The notes under the pieces are model-generated. The model saw nothing but the letters and a program-made list of their open reading frames with translations. It was not told the DNA's origin and ran no database searches. This document shows positions 10,770 to 22,019 of a DNA stretch of 64,000 bases, piece by piece (within the stretch, counting starts at the first letter, position 1; each line of letters starts with the position of its first letter). The stretch lies in the NCBI RefSeq assembly GCF_027595985.1, contig NC_073305.1:171946172-172010171 (forward strand). Direction: 5' to 3'. This DNA comes from Sorex araneus (taxonomy: Eukaryota; Chordata; Mammalia; Eulipotyphla; Soricidae). Made by a program: the position numbers and the translations under genes.

Positions 10770-10945
10770 TTTATTTATTTCTCTTTTGGAGGTAGGTCAC
10801 ATCCAGTGATGAGTAGGGGTTGCTCCTGGCTCTGCACTCAGAAATTACTCCTGACAGTGCTTGGGGGACCATATGGGATGCCGGGATCGAACCCAGGACA
10901 GCCACGTGCAAACACCCAACCTGCTGTACTGTCACTCCAGCCCCA
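10770..10945 (-). mobile_element. SINE-A
   Basis: GTCACATCCAGTGATGAGTA at the 3' side, CTTGGGGGACCATATGGGAT in the body and TGTACTGTCACTCCAGCCCC at the head. One short deletion before the head. Confidence 0.9.
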
Positions 10946-11871
10946 GGTAAATATTTCTAAGCCATCAAAGAGGACCTGTTGCTCATATTTTCCAACGTCT
11001 TCTAGAAATGAAAGAAATAAGAACCCTACCAAACAGTGTCTATGAAGCCAATGTTATCTTGATATCAAAAGCAGAGACATGGATTAAAAAAAGAAAGAAA
11101 ATTACAAACCAACATTCCTCATGAACAGAGATAGAGAAATCCTCAATAAAATTCTCGCAAAACAATTTTTTAAATAAAATTAATCATTACTACAATTTAG
11201 TTAGATTTTATGAAAGGATGATTCAATATACACATATCAATTACATGATATAACACATCAAAAAAACAAAACCATTTTATCAATTATCCAGATGTAGAAA
11301 AAGTGTTTTACAAAATGAGATACCCATACATGATAAAAACCCTTACAAAATGAGGACTGATGGAATTTATCCCAATATAGAAAATGCCATATACAATAAA
11401 ACCACGGTAAGCATCATAGTGGGGAATAAACAAAAGCCTTTCCTCTAATATCACACACAAGACAAGGATGTTCCCTCTAACTGCTATTATTCAACATAGT
11501 ATTAGAAGTCACAACAACTAGGTAAGAAAGAGAAATTAAAAAGACACAAACTGACAAAGAAGTCAGGCTATCACTATTTTCAGTTGGCATGTATTCATAA
11601 GACTACATACACACACAAAAATCTCCTAGAAACAATAAATCTTCATAGTATAGTAGCAGGCCACAAATCAATACACAGAAATCTGTTGCAGTCTTATACA
11701 TAATCAGTGATGTAGAAGAGAAAGTATTTTTCATGTATCCCATTTATGGAATTGTCAAAGATTCAAGTAACTAGGAGTCAGCCTGACAAAGGCAAAGTGT
11801 GTAGTTAGTGAAATAACACATTTCAATAGGGAAATTAAGGGAAGGGAATAAAAGAAGATACAAGGAAATGG

Positions 11872-12839
11872 TATTGACGTAAAGAGAGGGGTTCAGCAGA
11901 ATGATACCATTTCACTGAAATGCCAACCTCTTCAGTGCCACCCTCGGAAACATCATGCAACGACTGGAATGGGAAGGAATGAGAGTCGGCAACTACAACC
12001 ACCTCCACTTCGATGATGACATCGTTCTAACAACACCAAACATTAGCCAGGTGGCATAAATGCTGGCCGACTTCAACCATGAATGTGGAAAGGTCGGACT
12101 GCAGCTGAATCTCACCAAAACAGTGTTCATGAAAAATGAACTACTCTCTGACATTCCATTTGCTCTCAATGGAACGAACATCTTTGAATGCAGCAGCTAT
12201 GTGTACCTGTGTCGAGAACACAACATGAGGAATGACTTGGCGCCAGAACTGCTCAGGAGGAAGAGAGCAGCAAGGAACGCCTTCAAAAGCGTCAAAGAAG
12301 TGGTTAAGAGAACCAAGAACCTCCAGCTCTGGGCACAACTTTTCAACTCCACCGTTCTTCCTGCACTAACATATGCCTCAGAGACCTGGGCCCTATGCAA
12401 ACAGGAGAGAATGCTCATTACTCGGGTATCTCAAAGAGGAACTGAAAGAGCTATGCTTGGAGTATATCATTTCACTCAAGTGAGAGAAGGAATTCAGAGT
12501 TCTGACCTCCATCGACAATCAAGAATCAGGGATACTCTCTTGTTTGCCAATGCATCAAAAATCAGATGGGCCGGACATGTAATGCAATTCAGAGGCGACT
12601 GCTGGACTAGAGCTGTTACTGACTGGTTCCATGGGATGTCAAAAGACAGCTTGGCTGCCCACCAAGGAGATGGTCAGACTTCTTTGGCAAAACCCTGAAT
12701 GAACGATTTGAGGCTATTCGTGTTCCTGGAGCGAGCAGATACCATTGGGCTACACTAGCACACCACAGGGATGAATGGAGATGTTACTGGCGCCCATTAG
12801 AGCAAATTGAAGACCAAGGGGATGACAAGTAATACAAAT
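11872..12839 (+). mobile_element. RTE LINE copy 2, 5'-truncated
   Basis: 968 bases flanked by a perfect 15-base TSD, GATACAAGGAAATGG, at 11857-11871 and 12840-12854. The TSD belongs to the surrounding L1, so the insertion is shrew chromosomal DNA and not contamination. The 5' end is in the palm domain, just after motif A (the ATIDVKRGVRQ region). A degraded motif C follows; a frame from 12060 to 12698 covers the C-terminal region including YASETWALCKQ and IRWAGHVMQF. It ends in GATGACAAGT and a short tail. It encodes no active enzyme. Confidence 0.96.
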
Positions 12840-13513
12840 GATACAAGGAAATGGAAACATACCCCTTGTTCATGGAGTCAAAGAATCAATATTAGTAAAA
12901 TGACCACCCTACCCAATTTATTTTACAGGTTTATTGCAATCTTCATAAATATTTACCTGATATTCTTCAAAGACATAGAGCAAATATTTCTAAAATTCAC
13001 ATGGAACCATAAAACTCCCAGAACAGTCAAGTCATATGTAAGAAAAAAATGTAGGAGGCTAATTACATTTAAACTATGCTATAAAGCGCTTAAATGTAGC
13101 TATAAAGTATATCAAAACTGTGGCACTGGAATAAGGGCAAACTCAGATCAACTGAAATCGAAGTTGAGAAGCCAGGGGACAGCAAAGGGACTGATGCATA
13201 AAGTGAAGAAAGGCAAGTCCTTCAACAAAGAGGGCTTGGAAAACTAATTATTTTAGGTCAAAAAAAAAAAAAAACAAGTAGGCCCATATGCACACCATAC
13301 ACAAAAATTAATTCAAAATGAATTAAACACCTGGATACTGAAACTTTCTATAAAAAATATTGAGTCACACATAGGCAAAACTTTATATGCACCTCAGAAG
13401 AGTCTTCAATGAAATAACCCAACTGGCAAACAAAATAAGAAATTAACAGATTAGTAATATAGTAAACTAAAAAAATCCTGCACAATAAAAGAAATGAGGC
13501 CTAAAATAAAAAA

Positions 13514-13706
13514 ATACCCTCCACCCCTCTTGGAGAGCCTGGCAAGCTATTGACAGTATCGCGCCCGCATGGCAAAGCCTGGCAAGCTACCCGTGGCATA
13601 TTTGATATGCCAAAAAACAGTAACAAGTCTCACAATGGAGACATTACTGGTGCCCGCTCCAGCAAATTGATGAACAACAGGACAACAGTGCTACAGTGTT
13701 ACATAT
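13514..13706 (+). mobile_element. SINE-B, 5'-truncated
   Basis: The tRNA head is missing. The body (GAGAGCCTGGCAAGC twice, ATGCCAAAAAACAGTAACAA) and the RTE-type 3' end (CAATGGAGACATTACTGGTG to ACAGGACAACAGTGCTACAG) are present. It lies inside the old L1. Confidence 0.9.
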
Positions 13707-13986
13707 TGGGATAAAATATTTGCACATCATACATCATTCTAATATTCAAGACGTTTAAAGCATTCAGAAAACTCAACAATAGCATCAACATCAACAAAGC
13801 AACAAACACTGGGGAGAAGAGCTAAACATTTCTTTTTCCTCAAAGAAGACATAGCATATAAAAATATTGTTCACCATCACTGATTATCATGAAAAAGCAA
13901 ATCAAAATGGCAATTAGGTATCACCTCTTCCTAGCAAAAATTATTTGTTAGCAACAAAGTCCAGAAATTATTAGAGCTAATAGAGT

Positions 13987-14237
13987 TGTAGTGGAGTCAC
14001 AGCACAGTGGGTAGAGTGTTTGCCTTGCACGAGGCCAACCCAGGTTGATTCCTCCATCCTTCCTGGAGAGGCCGGCAAGCTACTGAGAGTATCCTGCCCA
14101 TGCACAGAGCCTAGCAAGCTACCCGTGGTAACAACAGTAACAACAAGTCTCACAATGGAGACGTTACTGGTGCCTGCTCGAGCAAATCGATGAACAACAG
14201 GATGACAGGACGACAGTGCGACAGTGCTACAGTGCTT
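13987..14237 (+). mobile_element. SINE-B, full length
   Basis: Head GTCACAGCACAGTGGGTAGA with B-box-like CAGGTTGATTCC, body GCCGGCAAGCTACTGAGAGT, and the RTE-type 3' end from 14154 (AATGGAGACGTTACTGGTGC), then ACGACAGTGCGACAGTGCTA repeats. It is one of the clearest plus-strand copies for comparing the SINE tail with the RTE tail. Confidence 0.93.
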
Positions 14238-14454
14238 ATCTACTGCATAAAGATTAAAGTCTGTCTCAGTGATTGGTAAAACAAAAAGAAACAGGGAAAC
14301 TAGGGAATATTTGAATAATGCAATCAACTTTCATTATTTTGTCAATATTAATGTAACTAGTCTTTATACCCAACAACTTTAATAGTTTTTGCAATAGTAT
14401 GTGAAACATCAGTGAAGTATTGACGATTTGAATATTTCATAAAAAGTCCCAAAT

Positions 14455-14627
14455 AGGCTGGGAAGGTAGCTTAGAGAGTAAGAATACTTCCTTTGCATGC
14501 TATAGGCTTGAGTTCAATCCTATACATGACACTACATGTATCCCCAAGGACACTTTCTAAAGTCTACAAGAAAAATCCGCTAGCACCAAACCAGCTGTAA
14601 ATCCTGAGTGGCCAAAAAAAAAAAATT
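14455..14627 (+). mobile_element. SINE-A-like, old
   Basis: A tRNA-like head (GGGAAGGTAGCTTAGAGAGT), B-box-like GAGTTCAATCC and an A12 run near the end. The body is poorly conserved. Confidence 0.55.
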
Positions 14628-15051
14628 ATAGTCAAAAAACAACAAACATCAGAAATTATGTTCATTTACCACAATGGTAAATTTGGTATCATGAATAAAT
14701 AAATATCTAGAGGGAGTATATATTTTATGAAATTTTAAGAAAAAGAAGGCACTATACCAGCTTGATAAAATACTGGTATCTTGAAATAGCTGGGAAAATT
14801 GATAAATATTTATCAAATATATTTATAAAGAAAAAAAGCAATGAATGAGAGATTTTATCACAGATGATGCATGTATATATCATTGTATCACTGTGCATAT
14901 TAAAATAATAGGATACTATACACTTTATGACAATTCAATAAATTAGATGGAATAAATGTCTTGAAATTCCTTGTACACACAAATTATCAACACGAGGTAA
15001 GAAATAGAAAATCAAAGCAGGCCCATATTACTTTAAGTTCTACCAATATTT
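14628..15051. other. AT-rich sequence, no feature
   Basis: Possibly the fading end of the old L1, but nothing can be assigned with confidence. Confidence 0.4.
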
Positions 15052-15065
15052 AAATAACAAATACT

Positions 15066-15746
15066 GGGAGGCACCGGCCCCTCCCACCGCCGAGATGTGA
15101 TTCCGGGGGCCGCACGCATGTGCGGCCTCTCCGCAGCTGCACAAGCGTGAATCCAGACCAAGAAAACCTCTTTTGGCATGGGCAACTCCTCGCGGAATGT
15201 CTCCAGCCTGAGAACTAAGCCTCGGCCCCGTGCCCGCCCTGGAGGGGAAAGGTATTTCTCTCTCTCGCCTCTTTCTCTCCGGGGATGAAGGGCGCGGTGT
15301 CCGCCATATTAAGACGACCACAGATTGGGTTTTCAAGCCTGCAATGATCCAATATCTGGAAGAAATCTCCCTGGACTTTGTGTCAAAGTACAGAAATTCA
15401 AAACCACGTGGCCGCAGTAGCGGCTGCGCAACCTTATTTGTCTTCACAGTAGGTCTGAATCTAGTGGGGTACTCCTAACAACAATAGTGAGGTTTGTGTT
15501 GAAATATTGAATGTAACCAAAGTAAACAGAATGTAAAATGAAACTTATCAGTTACAAGGTAGGGGGTGGGGGGGCGGGATGGGAGGTGTACTGTGTGGGT
15601 TTTTTTTTTTTTGGTGGTGGTATATGGGCACTGGTGAAGGGATTGTTGTTTCAGCATTGTATAACTGAGACCTAAGCCTGAAAGCATTGTAATCTTCCAC
15701 ACGGTGATTTAATAAAATAAAATTTTTATTAAAAAAAATAATAAAA
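15066..15746 (+). mobile_element. COMP-D composite, short subfamily, TSD-flanked
   Basis: 681 bases flanked by a perfect 14-base TSD, AAATAACAAATACT, at 15052-15065 and 15747-15760. The 5' 400 bases are CpG-rich (GGGGGCCGCACGCATGTGCG). A junction motif (GGCTGCGCAACCTTATTTGT) resembles the COMP-D copies at 27 and 55 kb. An L1-type 3' UTR follows (ACAATAGTGAGGTTTGTGTT, then GTATAACTGAGACCTAAGCC) with AATAAAATAAAA and a tail. No frame encodes a recognisable protein. It looks like an L1-mobilised, non-autonomous element. Confidence 0.85.
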
Positions 15747-15760
15747 AAATAACAAATACT

Positions 15761-16430
15761 ATTACTATGTAAAATCTTTCAGAATACAGGATATGGTATT
15801 TTGTAACTAATTTTTGAGTCAGATATATCAAGACAGTGACACTAAAATTCAACTAAGATATAACAAGAAAAAATACTTCTCAGATCATAGACTTTAACAA
15901 ATCATTGCTAACTACATATAATGTAGTATACTTTAGTAGAAAGTATCATAGCCAAGTGAGGTTTATGGCAAGATTACAAGGATTTTTTCATATTTTAAAA
16001 TAAGCCTTTCAGAATCAAGGAGAAAAACATCATAAATACAAAACAGTGCTTTGGGAAAGAAAACAGCATCCAATATATTATCTTTTTTTGTGTGTTAAAA
16101 ATAACATTCAGGCAACTTGGAAGTAAAATCTTTTCCTAACTGTGGAGGCATTATCAAAAAATTACAGTTGATATTTACTTTTACTGGTAAAACAATAATC
16201 CTATTTTCCTGAGACTGCAAAGCACAGATGTCCATACTTACCACTTCTCAACTGTCAAATATAGTCTTAAGATTGTAAAGTAGAAAATCCCATGAAATCT
16301 CCTTTAAAAGAATATTTTACAATGATTAAAATTTTAAATTTTTCAACACTATATATTGACATGCTCATAGAACAGCAAAAATGCTTAAACATTTCTGGTA
16401 ATGATGTAAAATAATGTGACTTATCTGGAG
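15761..16430. other. AT-rich single-copy sequence
   Basis: No repeat or gene recognised. Low GC with several poly(A/T) runs. Confidence 0.45.
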
Positions 16431-16540
16431 AATTATTTAGTAGTACTTTAAATTTTAATGTGTTTATAACCCAACAGTTTTATTCTCAGGTCACTATCAA
16501 AGAGCAAACAAGACCACATAATGGCTTATACATAAATTTA

Positions 16541-16855
<315 letters not shown>

Positions 16856-16857
16856 TG

Positions 16858-17018
16858 ATTTGGGAGTTACATCTAGCAATGCTCAGGAGCCTGATTCTGG
16901 CTCTGCAGTCAGAGATCGCTCCTGGAGGGCCCGGGGTACCACATGGGGTGGTGGGGATCAAACCCAAGTCAACAACATGCAATGCAAGAGCCTACCCACT
17001 GTGCTTTCTCTAGCCCAG
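16858..17018 (-). mobile_element. SINE-A with hugely expanded tail
   Basis: GTTACATCTAGCAATGCTCA, ATCGCTCCTGGAGGGCCCGG and CCCACTGTGCTTTCTCTAGC mark the 3' side, body and head. The tail is the tetramer array to its left. Confidence 0.88.
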
Positions 17019-17460
17019 TAAAATTTTCACAGCAGCTTTATTCACAATAGTCAAAACCAATCTCACTGTCCATGAAAAGGTGATGAGATGAGTAAATATG
17101 GCACATTCATAGAACTCAACATATCTCACCACTTTAAAGAAGTGAGCTATTAATGTGGCAACCTGGATGATTTTTGAAAACATTGCTTTAAGCAAAACAA
17201 TATCTACATAAAGTGTAAATATTAGATGACGGCATTTATTTATGTAGATAAAAAAGTAAAATCCATCTATGGAGATTGAAAGTCAAAAAGCAGATATTTA
17301 TGTTGAGATGAAATTGACTGAAAAATGTAAGGAGATCTGTTGAGATGATTGGCCACAAAGTTCTGTATCTTGTTTTTGTCTGCTGTTTATCTAGGTCAAC
17401 CGCCTTGAACATTTAAATTGTGTCCATTTTACTGTTGATAAAGTATATCCCAATAAACAA

Positions 17461-17927
17461 AGCCATAGAAAATGCATTATTTAAAGAGAAATTCTTTTTT
17501 TAAACGTTGCATCCACCTAATATCAATTTATTATACTTTCCTTAATACTTCATGTTTCTTAGTAATGTTCATTGGAATTATGAACAAATAAATAGTACCC
17601 ATTATGACAAAGCATGCGTATTATAATGCAAAATAATAAAAGACATTTTCTTTCATTTGCAAAATAGTTTCTTAATGTGCTAGAAAATTGCTCTTGAGAG
17701 ATTTTTATCTGTGTACATAATATGTTTGTTTTTTTTCAATTATCAAATATGTTGTCCTAGATGAGCTTATGTCCAATAAAAGTGGATGAAAACATTATGT
17801 GGAGATTTGTTTATAAAGAAGCTCCCTTTTATGCAAGACAATCCACTGAGTTGGATTTTCTTTTCATTGTTTTATGACATATAAAATATAGGGTGATGAT
17901 ATGTAACATAATATTTTTGTATATTTT
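17461..17927. other. AT-rich sequence, no feature
   Basis: No recognisable repeat or gene. Confidence 0.4.
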
Positions 17928-18830
17928 GGGGCAATGCCCAGCTCTGCTCAGGTCTTACTCTTACCTCAGCACTCAGAGATCACTCCTGCTGGGTTTTAGG
18001 GTCCATATGTAGTACCATATTATGTTCATGAAAAGCGAACTAGTCCCTGACGTTCCATTTGCTCTCAATGGAATGAACATCTCCACATCTCCGAATGCAG
18101 CAGCTATGTGTACCTGGGTTGAGAACTCAACATGAGGAATGACTTGGTGCCAGAACTTTGCAGGAGGAAGAGAGCAGCGTGGAACGCCTCCAAGAGCATC
18201 GAAGAAATGGTTCAGAGGACCAAGAACCTCCAGATCCCGGCACATCTTTTTGATGCCACTGTTCTTCCTGCACTAATAGACGCCTCAGAGACTTGGGCCC
18301 TATGCAAACAGGATGAGAACTCTCTTTGTGTATCCCAGAGAAGAATCTAAAGAGCTGTGCCTAGAGTATCACATTTCACTCAAGTGAGAGAAGGAATCCG
18401 AAATTCCTACCTCTGTCGACAGCCAAGAATTAGGGACGCTGTCTCATTTGCCAAGGCATCAAAAATCAGATGGGCCGGACACGTAATGCAATTCAGAGAT
18501 GACTGCAGGACTTGAGATATTACCAACTGGATTCCACAGGACGTCAAAAGACCGCATGGCCGCCCACCAACGAGACGGTCAGACTTCTTCATCAGAACCC
18601 TGAATGAACAGTTTGAGGCTCTTCCTGTTCTTGGAGCGAGCATATACCATTGGGCTACCCTAGCATGCAACAGGGACAAATAGAGACGTTACAGGCACCT
18701 GCTTAAGCAAATTGAAGATCAAGGGGATGACAAGTGATACAAGTGATGTAATACCAGGGATTAAACCTGGTTTGACTACATACAATACAAACACCCTACC
18801 CACTGTACTACCTCTCTGGCTCCATGGAGC
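17928..18830 (-). mobile_element. SINE-A split by RTE copy 3
   Basis: The 3' half (GGGGCAATGCCCAGCTCTGC to GGTCCATATGTAGTACCA) lies at 17928-18017 and the 5' half (ATACCAGGGATTAAACCTGG to CTACCTCTCTGGCTCC) at 18746-18824. Together they form one continuous SINE-A, which shows that this SINE was in place before the RTE inserted. Confidence 0.9.
18018..18745 (+). mobile_element. RTE LINE copy 3, 5'-truncated
   Basis: 728 bases flanked by an 11-base TSD with one mismatch: ATGTAGTACCA at 18007-18017 and ATGTAATACCA at 18746-18756. The remnant covers the C-terminal region of the polyprotein, from the thumb-side segment (MRNDLVPELCRRKRAAWNA) on. A TAA stop in the middle (near 18348) and further changes kill it. 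It ends in GATGACAAGTGATACAAGTG, the native RTE tail. It sits inside a SINE-A on the opposite strand. Confidence 0.95.
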
Positions 18831-19300
18831 ATAATTAAGTAGTAGTTATACATACAGAAGAAAAGTAAACAAAATTAATAATATTTCTTGCTTCACACCT
18901 ACCTCAATGGCTATCTATTTGAAATATAAAATTGAGCATGTTTAAACCTAAGAGATGCTGCAATCTTCAAGAAATAATAATTTTTTTCTTAGATTTTCTT
19001 TGATTCAGTTGAGGAAACTATTTTTTCTAGACAGTAATTCACTGAAAAGGCTGTTTTTTAGCATGAATGTGTGATTAGAGCTTGAATTTAGGCCATCTGC
19101 CAAAAGGCAGAGCTGTCTTTGGCAAGGAAGAGTGTCTTAGAATCCCTTCCAGTGATAAACCCATGGGAAATAGATGTGCATGTTACATGTATGTGTTACA
19201 CTTGTAATGAAAAAAAAACTTCTATACATTTCCTCTTCAAAATATATCTACAGGTCATTAGTTGATAGTGAGAGGGGAAAAATGTAATTGAGAGTTGAAG
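18831..19300. other. AT-rich sequence, no feature
   Basis: No recognisable repeat or gene. Confidence 0.4.
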
Positions 19301-19383
19301 AGAAAGATGATGAAATGCAAGAATTTGTCTTTCTCCTGCTTATTTCATTTAACATGACCCCCTCTAGGTTCCATTACTGCACT

Positions 19384-19636
19384 GTAGTAGCAGTATCACT
19401 GTCATCCCGTGGTTCATCTATTTGCTCGAGTTGGCACCAGTAACGTCTCCATTGTGAGACTTGTTGTTACTGTTTTGGGCATATCAAATACTCCATGGGG
19501 AGCTTGCCAGGCTCTGCCATGCGGGCAGGATACTCTTGATCACTTGCTGGGCTCTCCAAGAGGGGTGGAGGAATCAAACTGTGGTTGGTCACATGCAAGG
19601 TAAACTCCCTACCTCTGTGCTATCACTCCATACCAA
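19384..19636 (-). mobile_element. SINE-B, full length
   Basis: The RTE-type end (TATCACTGTCATCCCGTGG, CACCAGTAACGTCTCCATTG) is at the left, the body in the middle, and the tRNA head (CTACCTCTGTGCTATCACTC) at the right. Confidence 0.93.
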
Positions 19637-20340
19637 TAAATGTCAAGAGTCTTTGGAAATTGATGAATAAATCAAATACATGTTGTTAAAAATTAATACT
19701 ACTTGTTAGCAGTGGCTACTTCTGGGAAGAGGGAGATTTTCCTCTTTATATAAACTACCTTTGATAAATCAGGCTTTTGTTTTAGTTGGCTGAGACAAAA
19801 AGGAATTTCAATTTTTTCTTATGACCAAGTAGCATTCCATTGGATAAATGCATCACATTTTCTTTGTCATTAAAAACATGGGTTGTTTCCTTGTCTTGGT
19901 TAGTGCAATCTGAGCTATAATGAATATAGGGATGTGCATACTTTTAGGAATTTGCTTTTGTGGGTTTTTTTGTCTTGCAGACAGGGAGATTTGGGCTGAG
20001 GGAATCCTGGTAATGTAGGTGGAGAAAATCACTGCAAAACCTCAACCATCCCAAACACTTCAAGGTTTTTGAGACACAGGACTGATCCAAGGAGCCAAGT
20101 CTGTAAAACTCCTGAGATGCCAAATTCCAAGGCTAGAGCCAGATTGGACCCCGGGAGGAGGGGCTCCACTGCTGGAACATTCTAAGAATAGAAGACCAGC
20201 ATCAACTCTTGTCTGTCCCTTGGCAACCACTAGCAATGGACTTCGGGAAAACTAGATATAAATTAGGGTCTATTTCCTCATCCCAGGAAAGTACTTCCCC
20301 CTCCCCCAACTCTGGAGAAGTCCTCTTGAGTAACTCTCCT

Positions 20341-20351
20341 CTCTGTCTCTG

Positions 20352-20426
<75 letters not shown>
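20341..20426. repeat. (CT)n microsatellite
   Basis: About 85 bases of CT dinucleotides, directly followed by the 3' half of a SINE-A. Arg/Glu or Ser/Leu frames across it are artefacts. Confidence 0.95.
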
Positions 20427-20429
<3 letters not shown>

Positions 20430-20515
20430 CCCGCTGGAGTGATTCCTGAGTACAATGCCATGAGTAACCCCTGAGAACATCTGGGTTTTGCCCCAAACAA
20501 AACAAAACCCAAAAT
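20427..20515 (+). mobile_element. SINE-A 3' half
   Basis: GGAGTGATTCCTGAGTACAA to GGGTTTTGCCCCAAACAAAA. The 5' half is missing and the CT repeat takes its place. Confidence 0.8.
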
Positions 20516-21268
20516 TGTCTTCTTATACTTCACAGTTAGTTTTCTCCTAAAATTATTTCCTGTGAAGGAAAGCAACCGACCAGGAAATGCTTGGATAAGA
20601 CAGCACAAACTTCTATGCAAAGAAAATGTACAATTCTTCACTTCGGTCTGAATTCCATGGATCCCCAAGAAACCGGGTATTACAAGGATCATTTCCCACC
20701 CTGAGAACAAGCGTGACTCAAGTGCAGTTGGAGAACTGCTGGGGGGGGCGGGGGATTGGTGAGATATAAGGAGCTCAGAGAAGATTTAAGTCAGAAACAT
20801 CCCAGGCACTAACCAGGGGGACAAAGGTGGCTAGAGAAGGAAGCAAAAGACTCATTTCTGGAGGCAGTCACTCCCTGCTTCACAGAAGCCAGCCAGAGAA
20901 CCCTGTGTCCTTCTTGGGAAAGATTCTAAGGAGAGGAATTACTAGGTCAGATAATAGATCCGTTTTTAATATTATGTGCATTCTTCATATTGTGGAGAAC
21001 ATTTCAAGAAATAACTTTAAATTATTTATTTTATACTTTGCTGTATTCTAAAATAGTTTAAGCAGTTCTCTGACTCAAGTATTTCTTATCTCAAGTGTCC
21101 AATTACTCTTAATTCTGGAGTGTGTTCAGGGATTAAGACTGATTTTCATGGTTGGCAAAGCATTCGATCCTCTCCAGATGTTTGCCCTTAACATTTTATT
21201 TCTGCTTTTAGTATATATTCTGAAGAACAAACAAACAAAAAAGGATAACCTTAAGACTGTTTTTCTCA

Positions 21269-21425
21269 CTGTCAGAGATATAGTACAACAGGTAAGATGC
21301 TTGAGTCATACACAGCTACTCGGGTTTCATCCCTTGATACTTGCCAAGAATGATCCCTCAGTTCAAAGCCAGGAGAAAATCTTGAGCACTTCCAGTTGTG
21401 AGCCCCACAAAAGAAAAGAACAAAG
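21269..21425 (+). mobile_element. SINE-A, old
   Basis: Head CAGAGATATAGTACAACAGG, B-box-like CGGGTTTCATCC, body CAGTTCAAAGCCAGGAGAAA and an A-rich end. Confidence 0.7.
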
Positions 21426-21795
21426 AGAATCTGTCCCCCCTGATTCTGAGAAGGCCCCAGAATTCTCAGCCTGGAACAGTATACCTGGCATGATTTCTCT
21501 CAAATCTGTGATGCCGGGTCATTTCTCTACCTATAAACAGGTCTGGATATAAGCTGGCTGGGAAGAAGAGACTATGAGTGTTCATACACAGATAGAGATT
21601 TCCTTCATGATTGAGCAGATTTGACGGAAAGGAAGTTTTCAAGGATAATAGAAAGGCTAGTCTTTTTTTTTATAAGATTTGAGCATTGCTTTTCCCCATC
21701 TCATTGTTTTGAGGCCTTTACATTTCATAATTAAGGTGTTTTTTTCTTAATGAAGATAATATCCTAAGGAAGCAGAACACTAGTGGGTATTATAC

Positions 21796-21998
21796 TTGTT
21801 ATCACTGTATCACTGTCATCGCATTGTTCATAGATTTGCTCAAGCGGGTGCCAGTAATGTCTTCATAACCCTATTATGTGCTAGTGTAGCCCGATGGCAT
21901 CTTCTCACTCCAGGAACATGAAGAGCACATTTTTGTTATTGTTTTTGGCATATCAAATATGTCATGGGTAGTTTGCCAGGCTCTGCCATGTGGGGAAA
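21796..21998 (-). mobile_element. Chimeric RTE/SINE-B insertion
   Basis: Left to right on the plus strand it shows the SINE/RTE tail (TATCACTGTATCACTGTCAT) and the shared 3' end. About 75 bases follow that occur only in the RTE LINE upstream of the shared end (ATGTGCTAGTGTAGCCCGAT, TCACTCCAGGAACATGAAGA). The SINE-B body comes next (GTTTTTGGCATATCAAATAT to GGCTCTGCCATGTG). The SINE head is absent. The piece therefore joins SINE body to a longer RTE 3' end than normal SINE-B carries. Confidence 0.85.
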
Positions 21999-22019
21999 AA
22001 AAGAATTGAAAAATAAAAA

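Larger units (their letters stand above)
10960..14450 (+). mobile_element. L1 ORF2 remnant, old and interrupted
   Basis: Pieces of an L1 reverse transcriptase region run on the plus strand at about 10960-11871, 12840-13513, 13707-13986 and perhaps beyond 14238. Recognisable phrases include ATTTATCCCAATATAGAAAATG-type sequence (near 11366), ACAAGGAAATGGAAACATAC (12844) and CATCACTGATTATCATGAAA (13877). Frames are full of stops. It hosts RTE copy 2 and SINE-B copies, so it predates them. Confidence 0.8.
19310..20965 (-). mobile_element. Old L1 ORF2 fragments, discontinuous
   Basis: On the minus strand: CTTATTTCATTTAACATGAC (19339), CATGGGTTGTTTCCTTGTCT (19878) and GAATTACTAGGTCAGATAAT (20936) are standard L1 phrases. 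A SINE-B (19384-19636), a CT repeat and a SINE-A fragment interrupt it. No coding frame remains. Confidence 0.6.
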
